A stretch of 64,000 bases of DNA from Erysipelotrichaceae bacterium (GTDB taxonomy: Bacteria > Bacillota_I > Bacilli_A > Erysipelotrichales > Erysipelotrichaceae). The stretch lies in NCBI GenBank assembly GCA_017512285.1, contig JAFWGU010000023.1, positions 1-64,000 on the forward strand. The letters run 5' to 3'. The notes under the pieces were generated by a model. That model saw nothing but the letters and a program-made list of their open reading frames with translations. It made no database searches and was not told the origin of the DNA. The position numbers and the translations under genes are program-made. Positions 40,521 through 49,724 of this stretch are shown piece after piece (the stretch's first letter is position 1; the number at the start of each line of letters is the position of its first letter).

Positions 40521-41373
40521 AGTTCTTATTGAGTTTCAGATAATATACTCCCGGGTCTGAGAAGATCCTGAAGTCATCTCTGGTAGTGCCAACACCGTTG
40601 GACACGTAAAGAGTTGTATTCTTAAGCTTGTACTTTCCGGTACCGTAGTTGCCGGTATTTGGATATTCAACGTTATTAACAAACAGAGCAAGGTTTATCT
40701 GCATGTGATGCGAGTGACCTGACAGTGTGACGTCGCTGATCTGATTGGGCAGATTCTCAGCCAGCTTTGCACCGTGAATGACGGTAATTACGAATGAATC
40801 ATTGGAAATGTTGCTGTAGGCAAGGGATGAATCAATTGATGAATCCTTGTAGTCAAAGCCTGCCAGATAGATTACTTCACTTGTACCGTTGTGCAGTGTG
40901 ATTGTGTTGTCCTGCAGCATTTCAAATTCAGCATCGTACAGAAGCTTTCTGACTAATGCAGCACGCTGTTCACTGGTGTAGTCAAAGTCACCTAATACTG
41001 CAAACTTGCCAAGAGGGGCATCAATTGACTTCAGTGCTGTCCTGAGATTTGAAATGTCCTGAGATACCGGACTGTAGTCACGGTCAAACATGTCACCGCC
41101 AAAGATGACGATGTCAGCCTGAACCTTGTTTATCTTGTCAACGAAGGCATCAAGACGATCCTTATTGAAAAATGTTCCGTATTCCAAGTCACTGATGAAC
41201 ATCACGGTAACGTCATCGAATGATTCAGGCAGGTGAGAGTCATTATATGTGATGTTCTTGATCTGGAAGTCAGTTGGGTTCACATATTTTCCATTCAGAT
41301 AGGAAAGTACACCTGTTAACAGGATCAGTAATACGACGGCCAGTGAAAGTATCAGTTTCTTCTTGTTTTCCAT
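40519..41373 (-). CDS. Membrane-anchored metallophosphoesterase-like protein with altered metal motifs
   Basis: 284-aa calcineurin-like phosphoesterase of the YkuE/YaeI kind, with one N-terminal membrane helix (LILSLAVVLLILLTGVLSYL) and an extracytoplasmic catalytic domain. The order of motifs is kept, but two are changed: motif I reads SDLEYG where the family has SDLHxG, and motif III reads GDFDY where it has GNHD/E. GGDMFD, VIHGA and GHSHHMQ are normal. The changes remove conserved His and Asn ligands, so metal binding or activity may differ. No Shine-Dalgarno site precedes the ATG; an extended -10 lies six bases upstream, so it looks leaderless. Confidence 0.85.
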   Translation of the reverse strand: MENKKKLILSLAVVLLILLTGVLSYLNGKYVNPTDFQIKNITYNDSHLPESFDDVTVMFISDLEYGTFFNKDRLDAFVDKINKVQADIVIFGGDMFDRDYSPVSQDISNLRTALKSIDAPLGKFAVLGDFDYTSEQRAALVRKLLYDAEFEMLQDNTITLHNGTSEVIYLAGFDYKDSSIDSSLAYSNISNDSFVITVIHGAKLAENLPNQISDVTLSGHSHHMQINLALFVNNVEYPNTGNYGTGKYKLKNTTLYVSNGVGTTRDDFRIFSDPGVYYLKLNKN

Positions 41374-41379
41374 ACAATG

Positions 41380-41388
41380 ATTTTAACA
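41380..41388 (-). promoter_or_regulatory. Extended -10 promoter giving a leaderless transcript
   Basis: Minus strand TGT-TAAAAT (hexamer 41385-41380) ends six bases before the ATG at 41373. No -35 and no Shine-Dalgarno sequence are present. Confidence 0.5.
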
Positions 41389-41405
41389 CAAAATGAATAT
41401 ACGGG

Positions 41406-41431
41406 AATAATAAAAGGGGACTTACGTCCCC
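41406..41431 (-). terminator. Terminator of the def-rnj operon
   Basis: Minus strand GGGGAC-GTAA-GTCCCC followed by TTTTATTATT. Confidence 0.9.
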
Positions 41432-41432
41432 A

Positions 41433-43184
41433 TTAATATCTGTTTCTGTTAGCCTGCATCAGGGCAATAGCGTCCTTGTGATTGAGGATAACCGGAATGA
41501 TGATAGGATTACGGTGAGTCCTGCTGTAGAAGTAAGGCTCAAGTGTATTTCTGATAGTATTCTTGATTTCGCCGAAGGTAGTCTTCTGGATCATTATCTT
41601 TCTTAATGCTTCATATACGACAAGTTCAGCTTCCTTCATCAGTGTCTGGCCTTCCTTTACGAAGACGAATCCTCTGGAAACGATGTTCGGACGGCATAGG
41701 ATGCTGTTGGTTCTGGAATCTATGGTGACGATTACACTTACAAGTCCGTTATCGGAAAGGATCTGTCTGTCCTTGAGAACTGCCGTAGCTATGCCGCTTG
41801 AGTCAGTTCCGTCAATGTAGATGTCATCAGTCTGAATAGTATTTGAATCGCACATGTATACTTCGTGATCTCTCATGACCAGAATATCACCGTTGGAAAC
41901 GATGAAAATGTTTTCGGCAGGAACACCCACCTCGGTAGCCGTATCAGCGTGCATTCTGAGCATCTTGTATTCACCGTGCATCGGCATGAAGAACTTAGGC
42001 TTTACCAGCTGCAGCATGAGTTTCTGTTCATCCTGGCTGGCATGACCTGTGGTATGCAGGTTATTGAGCATTGAGTTGGTAATTACATTAGCTCCAAGTC
42101 TGGTCAGACTGTTTACGACACCGTTAACGCTTGACTGGTTGCCGGGGATAGGGTTGCTTGAGAAGATAACTGTATCTCCCGGGATTATGTTAATGTAACG
42201 GTGTGAGGAGTTGGCCATGCGGCTTAAGGCAGCCATTGGCTCACCCTGAGAACCGGTACATAAGACACAAAGCTTATGTGTTGGATATTCATCAAGCAAT
42301 GTCGGGTCGATGAAGTCATCATCATTGGCCTTGATGTGACCGAGGTTACGGGCGATCTGAACGACATTCTCCATGCTGCGGCCGATGATGCAGATCTTTC
42401 TGTCACAGGCTATGGCTGCGCTTATTATCTGCTGTATGCGGTGTACGTTGCTGGAGAAGGTGGCGATGATCAGTCTGCCTCTTGTCTTTTCCATGATTTC
42501 ATTGATGCTCTTGGCAACCTGCTTTTCTGATATTGAGAATCCTACTACCGCAGAGTTTGTTGAGTCTGACAAGAGCAGGTCTATGCCGAATTCTCCCATG
42601 TAGCTGATGCGCTGATAGTCAGCGTTGCTGCCAATAGGAGTAAGGTCAAACTTGAAGTCACCGGTTGACATGATCCAGCCGTTTGGTGTCTGTATGGCAA
42701 GGCCAAGACAGTCAGGGATGGAGTGTGTAATGTCAAAGAATCCTATATGGAAATGTTTGCTTGTAAAGCGGGATTCATTGTTGATCTCTATCACGTTGCA
42801 TCTGCCGCTCATTCTGTGCTCTTCAAGTTTCTTTTCTATGAGAGCCTTGGCAAATTTCGGAGCATAGATGTTTTCAATGGCCACTACCTTGAGAAGATAG
42901 GGGATGCCACCGATGTGGTCTTCATGACCGTGCGTGATGAAAAGACCCTTGATCTTCTCCTGATTTCTTATCAGGTAGGTATAATCAGGGATGACATAGT
43001 CAACGCCTAAAAGATTTTCGTCAGGGAACATTATGCCGGCATCGATGATGATTATCTCATCATCAACCTGAATACAGTAGGTATTCTTACCGATCTCTCC
43101 CAAACCTCCCAGAGCAAAAATCAGCGTATCAGTAGGAAGATATCTGTCGATGGTTCTGGAATTGTATTTCTCTGCTAAATTCAT
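41433..43184 (-). CDS. Ribonuclease J
   Basis: RNase J, 583 aa, a metallo-beta-lactamase/beta-CASP nuclease with 5'-3' exo- and endonuclease activity that matures rRNA and degrades mRNA. The zinc motif HGHEDHIGG, STGDFKFD and the beta-CASP segments (GRSMENVVQIA, SSNPIPGNQ, HTTGHASQDE, MPMHGEY) are intact. A C-terminal domain follows. Genomes of this group often carry J1 and J2 paralogues, and the sequence alone does not tell which this is. AGGAGT lies before the start, overlapping the def stop region, so it is co-transcribed with def. Confidence 0.96.
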   Translation of the reverse strand: MNLAEKYNSRTIDRYLPTDTLIFALGGLGEIGKNTYCIQVDDEIIIIDAGIMFPDENLLGVDYVIPDYTYLIRNQEKIKGLFITHGHEDHIGGIPYLLKVVAIENIYAPKFAKALIEKKLEEHRMSGRCNVIEINNESRFTSKHFHIGFFDITHSIPDCLGLAIQTPNGWIMSTGDFKFDLTPIGSNADYQRISYMGEFGIDLLLSDSTNSAVVGFSISEKQVAKSINEIMEKTRGRLIIATFSSNVHRIQQIISAAIACDRKICIIGRSMENVVQIARNLGHIKANDDDFIDPTLLDEYPTHKLCVLCTGSQGEPMAALSRMANSSHRYINIIPGDTVIFSSNPIPGNQSSVNGVVNSLTRLGANVITNSMLNNLHTTGHASQDEQKLMLQLVKPKFFMPMHGEYKMLRMHADTATEVGVPAENIFIVSNGDILVMRDHEVYMCDSNTIQTDDIYIDGTDSSGIATAVLKDRQILSDNGLVSVIVTIDSRTNSILCRPNIVSRGFVFVKEGQTLMKEAELVVYEALRKIMIQKTTFGEIKNTIRNTLEPYFYSRTHRNPIIIPVILNHKDAIALMQANRNRY

Positions 43185-43196
43185 CTTTACTCCTAA

Positions 43197-43748
43197 CTAA
43201 ATGACTACTGAACCGGGAATATCCTTCCAGGGATCTTTCTGATCAATGTGATCATAATACAGCTTGCCCTTAAGATGATCCATTTCATGCTGCATGACGA
43301 TAGCAGGATAATCAGTCAGTCTGATGTCTTCCATGCGGTCTGTGAGCATGTTATAGGCTCTTACCGTGATCTTTGCATATCTTGGTACATATCCCTCACG
43401 GTCAGGAACGACGCTCAGACAGGACTCACCATTCTCCAGGTAGGCCTTCTGAGTTGAGTTTGAAATGATCTTCGGATTGACGAGAGCGAACTCAATGTCG
43501 CCATCTTCATCCATGATTGAAATTGCCAGCATCTGCTTGCTGACGGCGATCTGTGGTGCTGCAATGCCTACGGAAGCTCTTACGTTGTGCTCCTTGCAGA
43601 AATCAGCATCGTGAGAATTACGAACATATTCGATCATGTCCGTCAATGTATTTCTATCTTCTTCTGACAGGGGAAGAGCGACCTTTTCAGCTTTCTGCCG
43701 TAAGATCGGATTACCGTCCAGAATTATTGTTGTTGAATCTATAATCAT
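43197..43748 (-). CDS. def: Peptide deformylase
   Basis: Removes the N-formyl group from new proteins; 183 aa, the longer type II form of Gram-positives. All three motifs are present: GIAAPQI (GxGxAAxQ, with Ile for the usual second Gly and Val before it), ENGESCLSV (metal Cys), and QHEMDHLKG (HExxH). GAGGAG precedes the ATG. First gene of a two-gene operon with RNase J, 12 bases apart. Confidence 0.96.
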   Translation of the reverse strand: MIIDSTTIILDGNPILRQKAEKVALPLSEEDRNTLTDMIEYVRNSHDADFCKEHNVRASVGIAAPQIAVSKQMLAISIMDEDGDIEFALVNPKIISNSTQKAYLENGESCLSVVPDREGYVPRYAKITVRAYNMLTDRMEDIRLTDYPAIVMQHEMDHLKGKLYYDHIDQKDPWKDIPGSVVI

Positions 43749-43803
43749 AAATACTCCTCAGTAAAAAAATCGTTAAATTAAATTAACTGTAATAGAACAT
43801 AAT

Positions 43804-43809
43804 ATTATA
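43804..43809 (-). promoter_or_regulatory. -10 element of def-rnj
   Basis: Minus-strand TATAAT about 55 bases before the def start. No good -35. The 150-base AT-rich space between def and ftsW carries both divergent promoters. Confidence 0.4.
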
Positions 43810-43855
43810 TGTACAGCCAACTTTACGCTCATATTTAATCACATTTATTTTATTG

Positions 43856-43884
43856 TTTCAACTAAATTCAATAATTGATATAAT
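43856..43884 (+). promoter_or_regulatory. Promoter of the ftsW-rsmD-coaD run
   Basis: TTTCAA (43856-43861), 17-base spacer, TATAAT (43879-43884), with TGA before the -10 (extended). Confidence 0.6.
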
Positions 43885-43898
43885 TGAACTGAGGTTTT

Positions 43899-45152
43899 AT
43901 GAGCGAAGAAGTCAAGACTGAAAGAAGAAGAATGTATTCCAGTCCATGGATACTAGGCGCAGTACTGTTTCTGACGATGTTCAGCACCGTAATGATAGCC
44001 AGCGCAAACATATCAAGCGCTGAAAGCGTCATGAGTGATGTAACATCATCAGTTTTAAAACAGGCTGTTTTTATCGTGCTGGGCTTCATTGGATATTTCT
44101 TTGCTTTCAGGATCTTCAGCTTCAAACTGGTCAGAAACTGGATAGGTGCCGCAATGATCATTGAGCTTGGTCTGTTATTGGCGACCCGTATGTTCCGTGG
44201 TGCCGGCGGTGCCTATGCGTGGATCGTTCTGCCAATGGGCATGACCATTCAGCCCAGTGAATTTGCGAAGATAATGATCATACTGATCATCTGCAACTTC
44301 ATGTGCGACATCAAGAACAAGAAGATAAAGAAGGCATGGACCCTTGTTCAGATGCCGGTTCTGGCAATGATAGTACTGACATTCATAATCGTCATATATC
44401 AGCATGACTTTGGCAGCGGATTTGCGTTGCTGGCAATCGGATCAATATGTTTCCTGATACCGGAAAACAAACTTTACCGCAAGTGGCAGAGATGGCTTGT
44501 GGTACTGATGATATTCGTAGTAGTAGTTACGATTCTGCTGATGAGCAAACCTGTTGAAGAAGCTCTTACCAGTGAAGGAATCAGAAACTGGCTGAACAGC
44601 GGCGGACTTATTGCCAACATATTCAGCAAGGTAGCTTATCAGTTCTACCGTTTTATTTCTGCTGGTAACCCCTTATGGGATCGTTTCGGATATAGCCAGG
44701 AGCTTTTGAACAGCTTACTTGGCATTGCCAGAGGCAACATCAGAGGAGTAGGTCTGGGCAACTCAATTCAGAAGTTCGGATACCTGGCATCTGCTGACGC
44801 AGACTATATCTTCCCGGTAATCGTTGAGGAACTTGGTTTACTGGGCATTGCCTGCGTATTCATTCCGTACACGATCATTTACGTCACATTGATAAAATAT
44901 GCCATCAAGGTCAAGACAGAAAAGGAAAAGGTCTTACTGATCGGCACACTTTCATATCTTTTTGTTCACATGTTCCTAAACATTGGCGGCGTCAGCGCCC
45001 TGATACCTCTTACGGGTGTACCATTGATCCTCATATCAAGAGGTGGAACTTCACTCATAACGGTTCTGACAACTCTGGGCATATGTCAGAACATCATCAG
45101 AAAGTACAATAAAAAGGTTTCAGAAAATGAGGATTACAGCGGGGAAGCATAG
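43899..45152 (+). CDS. ftsW: SEDS peptidoglycan glycosyltransferase, FtsW-like
   Basis: 417-aa polytopic SEDS protein (about ten helices) that polymerises lipid II with a partner class B PBP at the septum. Marks are QPSEFAKIMIILI, the catalytic-type Asp in YQHDFGSG, GVGLGNSIQKFGYL, FPVIVEELGLLG, and the final NIGGVSALIPLTGVPLILISRGG. The GNSIQKFGYL and VEELGLLG block fits FtsW better than RodA, but assignment by sequence alone is not certain. GAGG lies just before the ATG. The 3' end overlaps rsmD by 26 bases. Confidence 0.88.
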   Translation: MSEEVKTERRRMYSSPWILGAVLFLTMFSTVMIASANISSAESVMSDVTSSVLKQAVFIVLGFIGYFFAFRIFSFKLVRNWIGAAMIIELGLLLATRMFRGAGGAYAWIVLPMGMTIQPSEFAKIMIILIICNFMCDIKNKKIKKAWTLVQMPVLAMIVLTFIIVIYQHDFGSGFALLAIGSICFLIPENKLYRKWQRWLVVLMIFVVVVTILLMSKPVEEALTSEGIRNWLNSGGLIANIFSKVAYQFYRFISAGNPLWDRFGYSQELLNSLLGIARGNIRGVGLGNSIQKFGYLASADADYIFPVIVEELGLLGIACVFIPYTIIYVTLIKYAIKVKTEKEKVLLIGTLSYLFVHMFLNIGGVSALIPLTGVPLILISRGGTSLITVLTTLGICQNIIRKYNKKVSENEDYSGEA

Positions 45153-45678
45153 AAGCAGGGTCCTGAAGAGTCTTGAAGGAGACAACACAAGACCAACTAC
45201 CGACAAGGTAAAGGAAGCTGTTTTCAGCAAGCTGGGGCCTTATTTTGAAGGTGGATCAATATTTGATCTTTTTGGCGGTTCAGGAGCCATTTCTCTCGAA
45301 GCCATATCCAGGGGATTTGATAGGGCACTCATAATTGAGAAAAGCAAGGCTGCATGCAACATAATCCGTGAAAATGTCAGGATTCTCAAGGAAGAAGACA
45401 ACGTAGAATTATGGAACTGTTCATATCAGACAGCCATGGAAAAAATAAATAATGAAAAATTTGATCTCATATATGCCGATCCTCCATATGGATATCTTCT
45501 GGCAACTGAGATCATCAGGAAAGTAAGTGAAAATGATCTTCTCAAGGAAGATGGATATCTGGTACTGGAAACGTCCAGGGAAGAAAAGATCAATACATGC
45601 CCTGGGATGAAAATTGAGAAAGATGCCGTTTACGGCATTACGAAGGTTACCTATGTAAGGAAGGAGATAACTGAATGA
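45127..45678 (+). CDS. rsmD: 16S rRNA (guanine-N2)-methyltransferase RsmD
   Basis: Methylates G966 of 16S rRNA (E. coli numbering); 183 aa, the usual size. It starts MRITAGKHRSRVL, like most RsmD proteins. The SAM site is FDLFGGSGAISLEA and the catalytic motif IV is ADPPYGY. It overlaps ftsW at its start and coaD at its stop (ATGA). The rsmD-coaD pair is widely conserved. Confidence 0.95.
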   Translation: MRITAGKHRSRVLKSLEGDNTRPTTDKVKEAVFSKLGPYFEGGSIFDLFGGSGAISLEAISRGFDRALIIEKSKAACNIIRENVRILKEEDNVELWNCSYQTAMEKINNEKFDLIYADPPYGYLLATEIIRKVSENDLLKEDGYLVLETSREEKINTCPGMKIEKDAVYGITKVTYVRKEITE

Positions 45679-46148
45679 AGGCTATTTATCCTGGATCATT
45701 TGATCCGATAACCTACGGTCATGTTGATATCATCAGCAGGGCAAGGCAGATTTTTGATGAATTAGTTATTGCCATCATGGTGAATGATGAAAAAAGCGGT
45801 TCATTTACAATGGATGAAAGGCTTGAAATGGTCAGAGAATGCATCAGGGACTATGACAACGTCAGCGTAGTTATCGGTAACGGCCTGACTGTTGACTTTG
45901 CCAGAAAGATTGGAGCCACAGTACTGGTTCGTGGCATCAGAGCTGTATCTGACTATGAATATGAACTGCAGCTGGCTACAGCTAACATGACACTTGCTGA
46001 AGATATTCATACTATATTCATCCTGGCAAAGCCTGAGTATTCATTCCTTTCAAGCTCAACGGCAAAGGTAATTGCCAAGAATCACGGCGATCTGTCTGCG
46101 TTTGTTCCTGATAATGTAGCAAGAAAACTGAGGGAGAAGTACAGATGA
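45675..46148 (+). CDS. coaD: Phosphopantetheine adenylyltransferase
   Basis: CoaD, 157 aa, makes dephospho-CoA from 4'-phosphopantetheine and ATP. YPGSFDPITYGHVDII contains the HxGH-type motif (TYGH) and LSSSTAKVIAK the second nucleotidyltransferase motif (here SSST). The next step, CoaE, is fused to MutM at 9.7 kb, so the last two CoA steps are both in this window. Start overlaps the rsmD stop. Confidence 0.97.
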   Translation: MKAIYPGSFDPITYGHVDIISRARQIFDELVIAIMVNDEKSGSFTMDERLEMVRECIRDYDNVSVVIGNGLTVDFARKIGATVLVRGIRAVSDYEYELQLATANMTLAEDIHTIFILAKPEYSFLSSSTAKVIAKNHGDLSAFVPDNVARKLREKYR

Positions 46149-47212
46149 CAAGAATAAATAGAGTAGTAGAAAAGATGAATGAAGCAGGACTGAATCAGAT
46201 CCTCGTTTCAGATCCATTAAGCATAAAATTTCTTACAGGTACCATGGTTTATGCTGGAGAAAGAATGTATGTTCTTTTGATAAAGGGTAATGGTGAACTG
46301 GTATTGTTTGCCAACAGACTTTTCAACATCGAAAAACTGCCATGTGAAACCGTTTGGTATTCAGATAATGAAAATTCCATTGAATTAATTAAGGAAAGGA
46401 TCAACGTAAGTGAACCTCTGGGAATTGACAAGGAATGGCCGGCAAGATTCCTGATTCCTTTACTTGATAGCTGCTCTAATCTGAAGATCCAGCTCTCCAG
46501 TGACTGCATTGACAGGGTAAGAGCAGTAAAGGATGAAGATGAAATAGAGAAAATGAAGGAAGCTTCAAGGATCAATGATATGGTTATTCTGAAAGCCAGG
46601 GATCATGTCCATGAAGGTATTACGGAAAAGGAACTGGCCGCATTCATCGATCAGGAATATCTTAACTGCGGTGCTGACGGCAACAGCTTCCCGGCTATTG
46701 TCTCCTTTGGCAAAACAGCTGCCGATCCTCATCACATGCCTGATGATACGGTATTGAAGGATGGAGATGTCATTCTCATTGATATGGGCTGTATAAAGGA
46801 TGGATACTGTTCCGATATGACCAGAACTTTCTTCTACAGAACAACTAATGAAAAACAGATATTCATCCATGATCTGGTAAGAACGGCAAATGAAACTGCT
46901 GAAAGTGTAATAAAACCCGGAATGAGACTCTGTGACATTGATGCCGCAGCCAGAAACATAATATCTGATGCCGGATACGGACAGTACTTTACACACAGAC
47001 TTGGCCACTTCATTGGTCAGGCCGTACATGAAAAGGGTGATGTAAGCTCTTCATTTACTGATAGAGTGGAGCCTGGAATGATCTTCTCAATTGAACCTGG
47101 TGTATATCTTCCGGACGAATTCGGAGTAAGAATAGAAGATCTTGTTCTGGTAACGGAAGACGGCTGCGAAGTCCTCAACAAGGTAAATAAAAAATACGAA
47201 ATAATAAAATAA
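46145..47212 (+). CDS. M24B Xaa-Pro dipeptidase/aminopeptidase
   Basis: 355-aa metallopeptidase of family M24B (PepQ/PepP type) that cleaves Xaa-Pro bonds. The N-terminal creatinase-like domain ends at about 125. The pita-bread catalytic domain has all five metal ligands: Asp in IDMGC, Asp in YCSDMTRTF, His in RLGHFIG, Glu in SIEPGVY and Glu in VRIEDLVLV. It overlaps coaD by four bases. Whether it is a dipeptidase or aminopeptidase cannot be told. Confidence 0.93.
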   Translation: MTRINRVVEKMNEAGLNQILVSDPLSIKFLTGTMVYAGERMYVLLIKGNGELVLFANRLFNIEKLPCETVWYSDNENSIELIKERINVSEPLGIDKEWPARFLIPLLDSCSNLKIQLSSDCIDRVRAVKDEDEIEKMKEASRINDMVILKARDHVHEGITEKELAAFIDQEYLNCGADGNSFPAIVSFGKTAADPHHMPDDTVLKDGDVILIDMGCIKDGYCSDMTRTFFYRTTNEKQIFIHDLVRTANETAESVIKPGMRLCDIDAAARNIISDAGYGQYFTHRLGHFIGQAVHEKGDVSSSFTDRVEPGMIFSIEPGVYLPDEFGVRIEDLVLVTEDGCEVLNKVNKKYEIIK

Positions 47213-47245
47213 AAAGCCATGTCAACCGACATGGCTTTGTCTTAT
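47213..47245. terminator. Bidirectional terminator between M24B and proS genes
   Basis: AAAGCCATGTC (47213-47223) and GACATGGCTTT (47228-47238) pair around AACC. The minus strand continues TTTTTATTTTATTATT, a strong U tract for proS. The plus side (TTTGTC) is weaker. Confidence 0.88.
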
Positions 47246-48927
47246 TTACATAATTCAATGACCTTGGCTATGGCTTCATCGACAGTCAATACGGTATTTT
47301 CACTATCCTTACGCAGTCTGAATTCGACCTTGTTTTCTCCAGCAAACTTGCCAACAGTAATTCGCATTGGTATTCCGATCAGTTCCATGTCCTTGAACTT
47401 GACGCCTGGACGTTCATCTCTGTCATCGTAGAGAGGTTCAATGCCCAGTTCATTAAGCTTATCATAGATCTGTTCAGCCAACTGCTTCTGAGCATCGTCC
47501 TTGGCGTTGATGAGCACCAGTCCTACCTTGTAAGGAGCGATGTTAACAGGCCAGATTATGCCGTTTTCATCGTGACTCTGTTCTACGATGGCGGCCATTG
47601 TTCGGCCTACGCCGATGCCATAGGAACCCATTACTACCGGCTGCAACTGGTGATTGTCATCCTGGTAATACAGATTCATGGCCTTGGAATACTTTGTTCC
47701 AAGCTTAAAGGTATTACCGATCTCAATGCCTTTCTTGAAATGGATCCTGCCGCCGCAGACAGGGCAGATGTCTCCCTCAACTACGTTCGCGATGTCACCG
47801 CACAGATCATAGCTGATGTCCTTCAGATTTGCATTGAGGTAGTGATATCCTTCCTTGTTGGCCCCAATTACGAAGTTCTTCATGTGTTTTACTTCTTCAT
47901 CGATGATGACGGTACAGTTCTTCAGATCGATCGGACCGGTGTATCCGGCAACTGCATTAGATGTAGCTATCAGTTCATCATTAGCAAAGTTGATCTCGCT
48001 GGCGCCTAACATCTTGAGTACCTTGACCTCATTCAGATCACGGTCTCCTCTGATGAAGAATACATGAAGCTTATTATTAACGTTCATGAGAAGGGCCTTT
48101 ACGGTCTTCTTCATGTCGATATGCAGATACGAAGCTACTTCTTCAATTGACTTTGCGTTCGGTGTGGCAACAAGTTCAATTTCCTTTTCCTCTTCATCTG
48201 AATCCTCGTATCTGTGCGTGCTGACTTCCAGATTGCTGGAGTAATTGCATCTGTCACATAGTACCAGCGTATCTTCACCGATTGGACTGATTGCCTGGAA
48301 TTCCTCTGACAAAAGACCACCCATGACGCCCGTATCGGCTCTTACGATCTTGTATTCGATTCCGAGTCTGTCAAAGATGTTCTTATATGCCTGGAAGATT
48401 GCATCATACTGCTGATCAAGTCCCTCAAGATCCTTGTCAAAGGTATAGGCATCCTTCATGATGAATTCTCTTACTCTGATCAGACCAAATCTTGGACGCG
48501 GTTCGTCTCTGAACTTTGTCTGCATCTGATACAGTGAGAAGGGCAGATCCTTGTATGACTGGATCTTCATGCCGGCTGCCACGGCAAACAGTTCCTCATG
48601 AGTCGGGCCCAAGACCATCGTCTTGTTGAAACGGTCCTTCAGAGAGAACATGCTGCTGCCGAAATTAGCTCTTCTTCCTGATGAAATATAGTAATCCTCG
48701 GAGATCAGACACGGCATCAGGAGTTCCTGTGAACCTGTCTTATTCATTTCTTCACGGATGATGTTTTCAATGTTATTAAGTACCTTGTTGCCGAGAGGCA
48801 TGAACATGTAGACACCGGATGACGATTTCTTAATGAATCCTCCTCTGATGAGCAGGGCACCGCTGGTTGATTCTTCATCATTCGGGTTTTCTCTTAAGGT
48901 ATAAAAGTAACTGTTCTTTAGCTTCAT
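47242..48927 (-). CDS. proS: Prolyl-tRNA synthetase, bacterial type with editing domain
   Basis: Class II ProRS, 561 aa, charging tRNA-Pro. Motif 2 reads FRDEPRPRFGLIRVREF, motif 3 GSYGIGVGRTMAAI. The insertion (INS) editing domain is complete between motifs 2 and 3 (about residues 235-385), with KTVKALLM and GYTGP, so Ala-tRNA-Pro editing is expected. The start at 48927 (MKLKNSYFY) is set by GGAG eight bases upstream. An in-frame ATG at 48948 lies before that site. It is divergent to the CPBP gene. Confidence 0.97.
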   Translation of the reverse strand: MKLKNSYFYTLRENPNDEESTSGALLIRGGFIKKSSSGVYMFMPLGNKVLNNIENIIREEMNKTGSQELLMPCLISEDYYISSGRRANFGSSMFSLKDRFNKTMVLGPTHEELFAVAAGMKIQSYKDLPFSLYQMQTKFRDEPRPRFGLIRVREFIMKDAYTFDKDLEGLDQQYDAIFQAYKNIFDRLGIEYKIVRADTGVMGGLLSEEFQAISPIGEDTLVLCDRCNYSSNLEVSTHRYEDSDEEEKEIELVATPNAKSIEEVASYLHIDMKKTVKALLMNVNNKLHVFFIRGDRDLNEVKVLKMLGASEINFANDELIATSNAVAGYTGPIDLKNCTVIIDEEVKHMKNFVIGANKEGYHYLNANLKDISYDLCGDIANVVEGDICPVCGGRIHFKKGIEIGNTFKLGTKYSKAMNLYYQDDNHQLQPVVMGSYGIGVGRTMAAIVEQSHDENGIIWPVNIAPYKVGLVLINAKDDAQKQLAEQIYDKLNELGIEPLYDDRDERPGVKFKDMELIGIPMRITVGKFAGENKVEFRLRKDSENTVLTVDEAIAKVIELCK

Positions 48928-48953
48928 ATGTGTTTCTCCATAAATCATTATTG

Positions 48954-48962
48954 ATTATACCA
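48954..48962 (-). promoter_or_regulatory. Extended -10 promoter of proS
   Basis: Minus strand TGG-TATAAT (hexamer 48959-48954), 27 bases before the start. Confidence 0.6.
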
Positions 48963-48975
48963 TAATGTCTGAAAA

Positions 48976-48984
48976 TGATATAAT
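48976..48984 (+). promoter_or_regulatory. Extended -10 promoter of the CPBP gene
   Basis: TGA-TATAAT (hexamer 48979-48984), back to back with the proS promoter. Confidence 0.6.
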
Positions 48985-49019
48985 CTGTTTAAACTATTTA
49001 CCGGAGGGTGCCATTTAAA

Positions 49020-49697
49020 TTGAAACAATCCAGAAAAATCATTTTTACAGTATTATTGTCAGTAACGGCAGTCATCATAATGACACTAATTGAGAATCAT
49101 CTGAAGTACGGTTACTGGTGCAAGAGCCTGATGAAGATAATCGTGTTTTGCGGCAGCATTTTTCTGTACTCACGCTTATATGGTAAAAGCATCTTGCAGA
49201 CTCTGAATATTAACAGGAAGAAGCCATCACGGAAGCTCATCATTCTGATGGCAGGAGTATATGCGATAGTAATAGTCGGATATCTTCTTCTGAAAGATCA
49301 TATTGATCTGGTGACGATCAGACAGAATCTCATGAATAAGGAAAACCTGACCGTCCATAATTTCTACTGGATATTCGGATACATAATATTTTTCAATTCT
49401 CTTCTGGAAGAATCCTTCTTCAGAGGATTCATCTATCACTGTTTCAAGGAAGAGGGAATGCCCAGGGCAGGTATGGTGTTTGGTTCGATATTGTTTTCCC
49501 TCTATCACATAGGAATAATGTCAAGCTGGTTTAACCCGCTAGTATTCATACTTGCGCTGATATCACTTACCGTAGCAGGCATAATGTTACAGTACGTTGA
49601 AATAAGGAATGACAACCTGCTTGCAAGCTATCTGGTACATGGCTCCGCCAACCTGGCAATCAATACGATCGGTACGCTGATGATACTTTTTCAATAA
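49020..49697 (+). CDS. CPBP (CAAX protease / bacteriocin-processing) family membrane protease
   Basis: Intramembrane glutamic protease-like protein, 225 aa with about seven to eight hydrophobic helices. The three family motifs are intact: EESFFRG (EExxxR), FSLYH (FxxxH) and HGSAN (HxxxN/B). I chose TTG 49020, 12 bases after GGAGG (49003-49007). The in-frame GTG at 49008 lies directly on that site. Members take part in bacteriocin immunity, sensing and membrane-protein turnover; here no bacteriocin gene is adjacent. The stop codon is right next to the CIRCE operator of hrcA. Confidence 0.87.
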   Translation: MKQSRKIIFTVLLSVTAVIIMTLIENHLKYGYWCKSLMKIIVFCGSIFLYSRLYGKSILQTLNINRKKPSRKLIILMAGVYAIVIVGYLLLKDHIDLVTIRQNLMNKENLTVHNFYWIFGYIIFFNSLLEESFFRGFIYHCFKEEGMPRAGMVFGSILFSLYHIGIMSSWFNPLVFILALISLTVAGIMLQYVEIRNDNLLASYLVHGSANLAINTIGTLMILFQ

Positions 49698-49724
49698 TTA
49701 GCACTTACACCTTGACAGTGCTAA
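49698..49724 (+). promoter_or_regulatory. CIRCE operator of the hrcA-dnaJ operon
   Basis: TTAGCACTT-N9-CAGTGCTAA matches the CIRCE consensus TTAGCACTC-N9-GAGTGCTAA except at the innermost pair. HrcA should bind here and repress. Seven T follow, so the same hairpin can end transcription of the CPBP gene. Confidence 0.95.
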
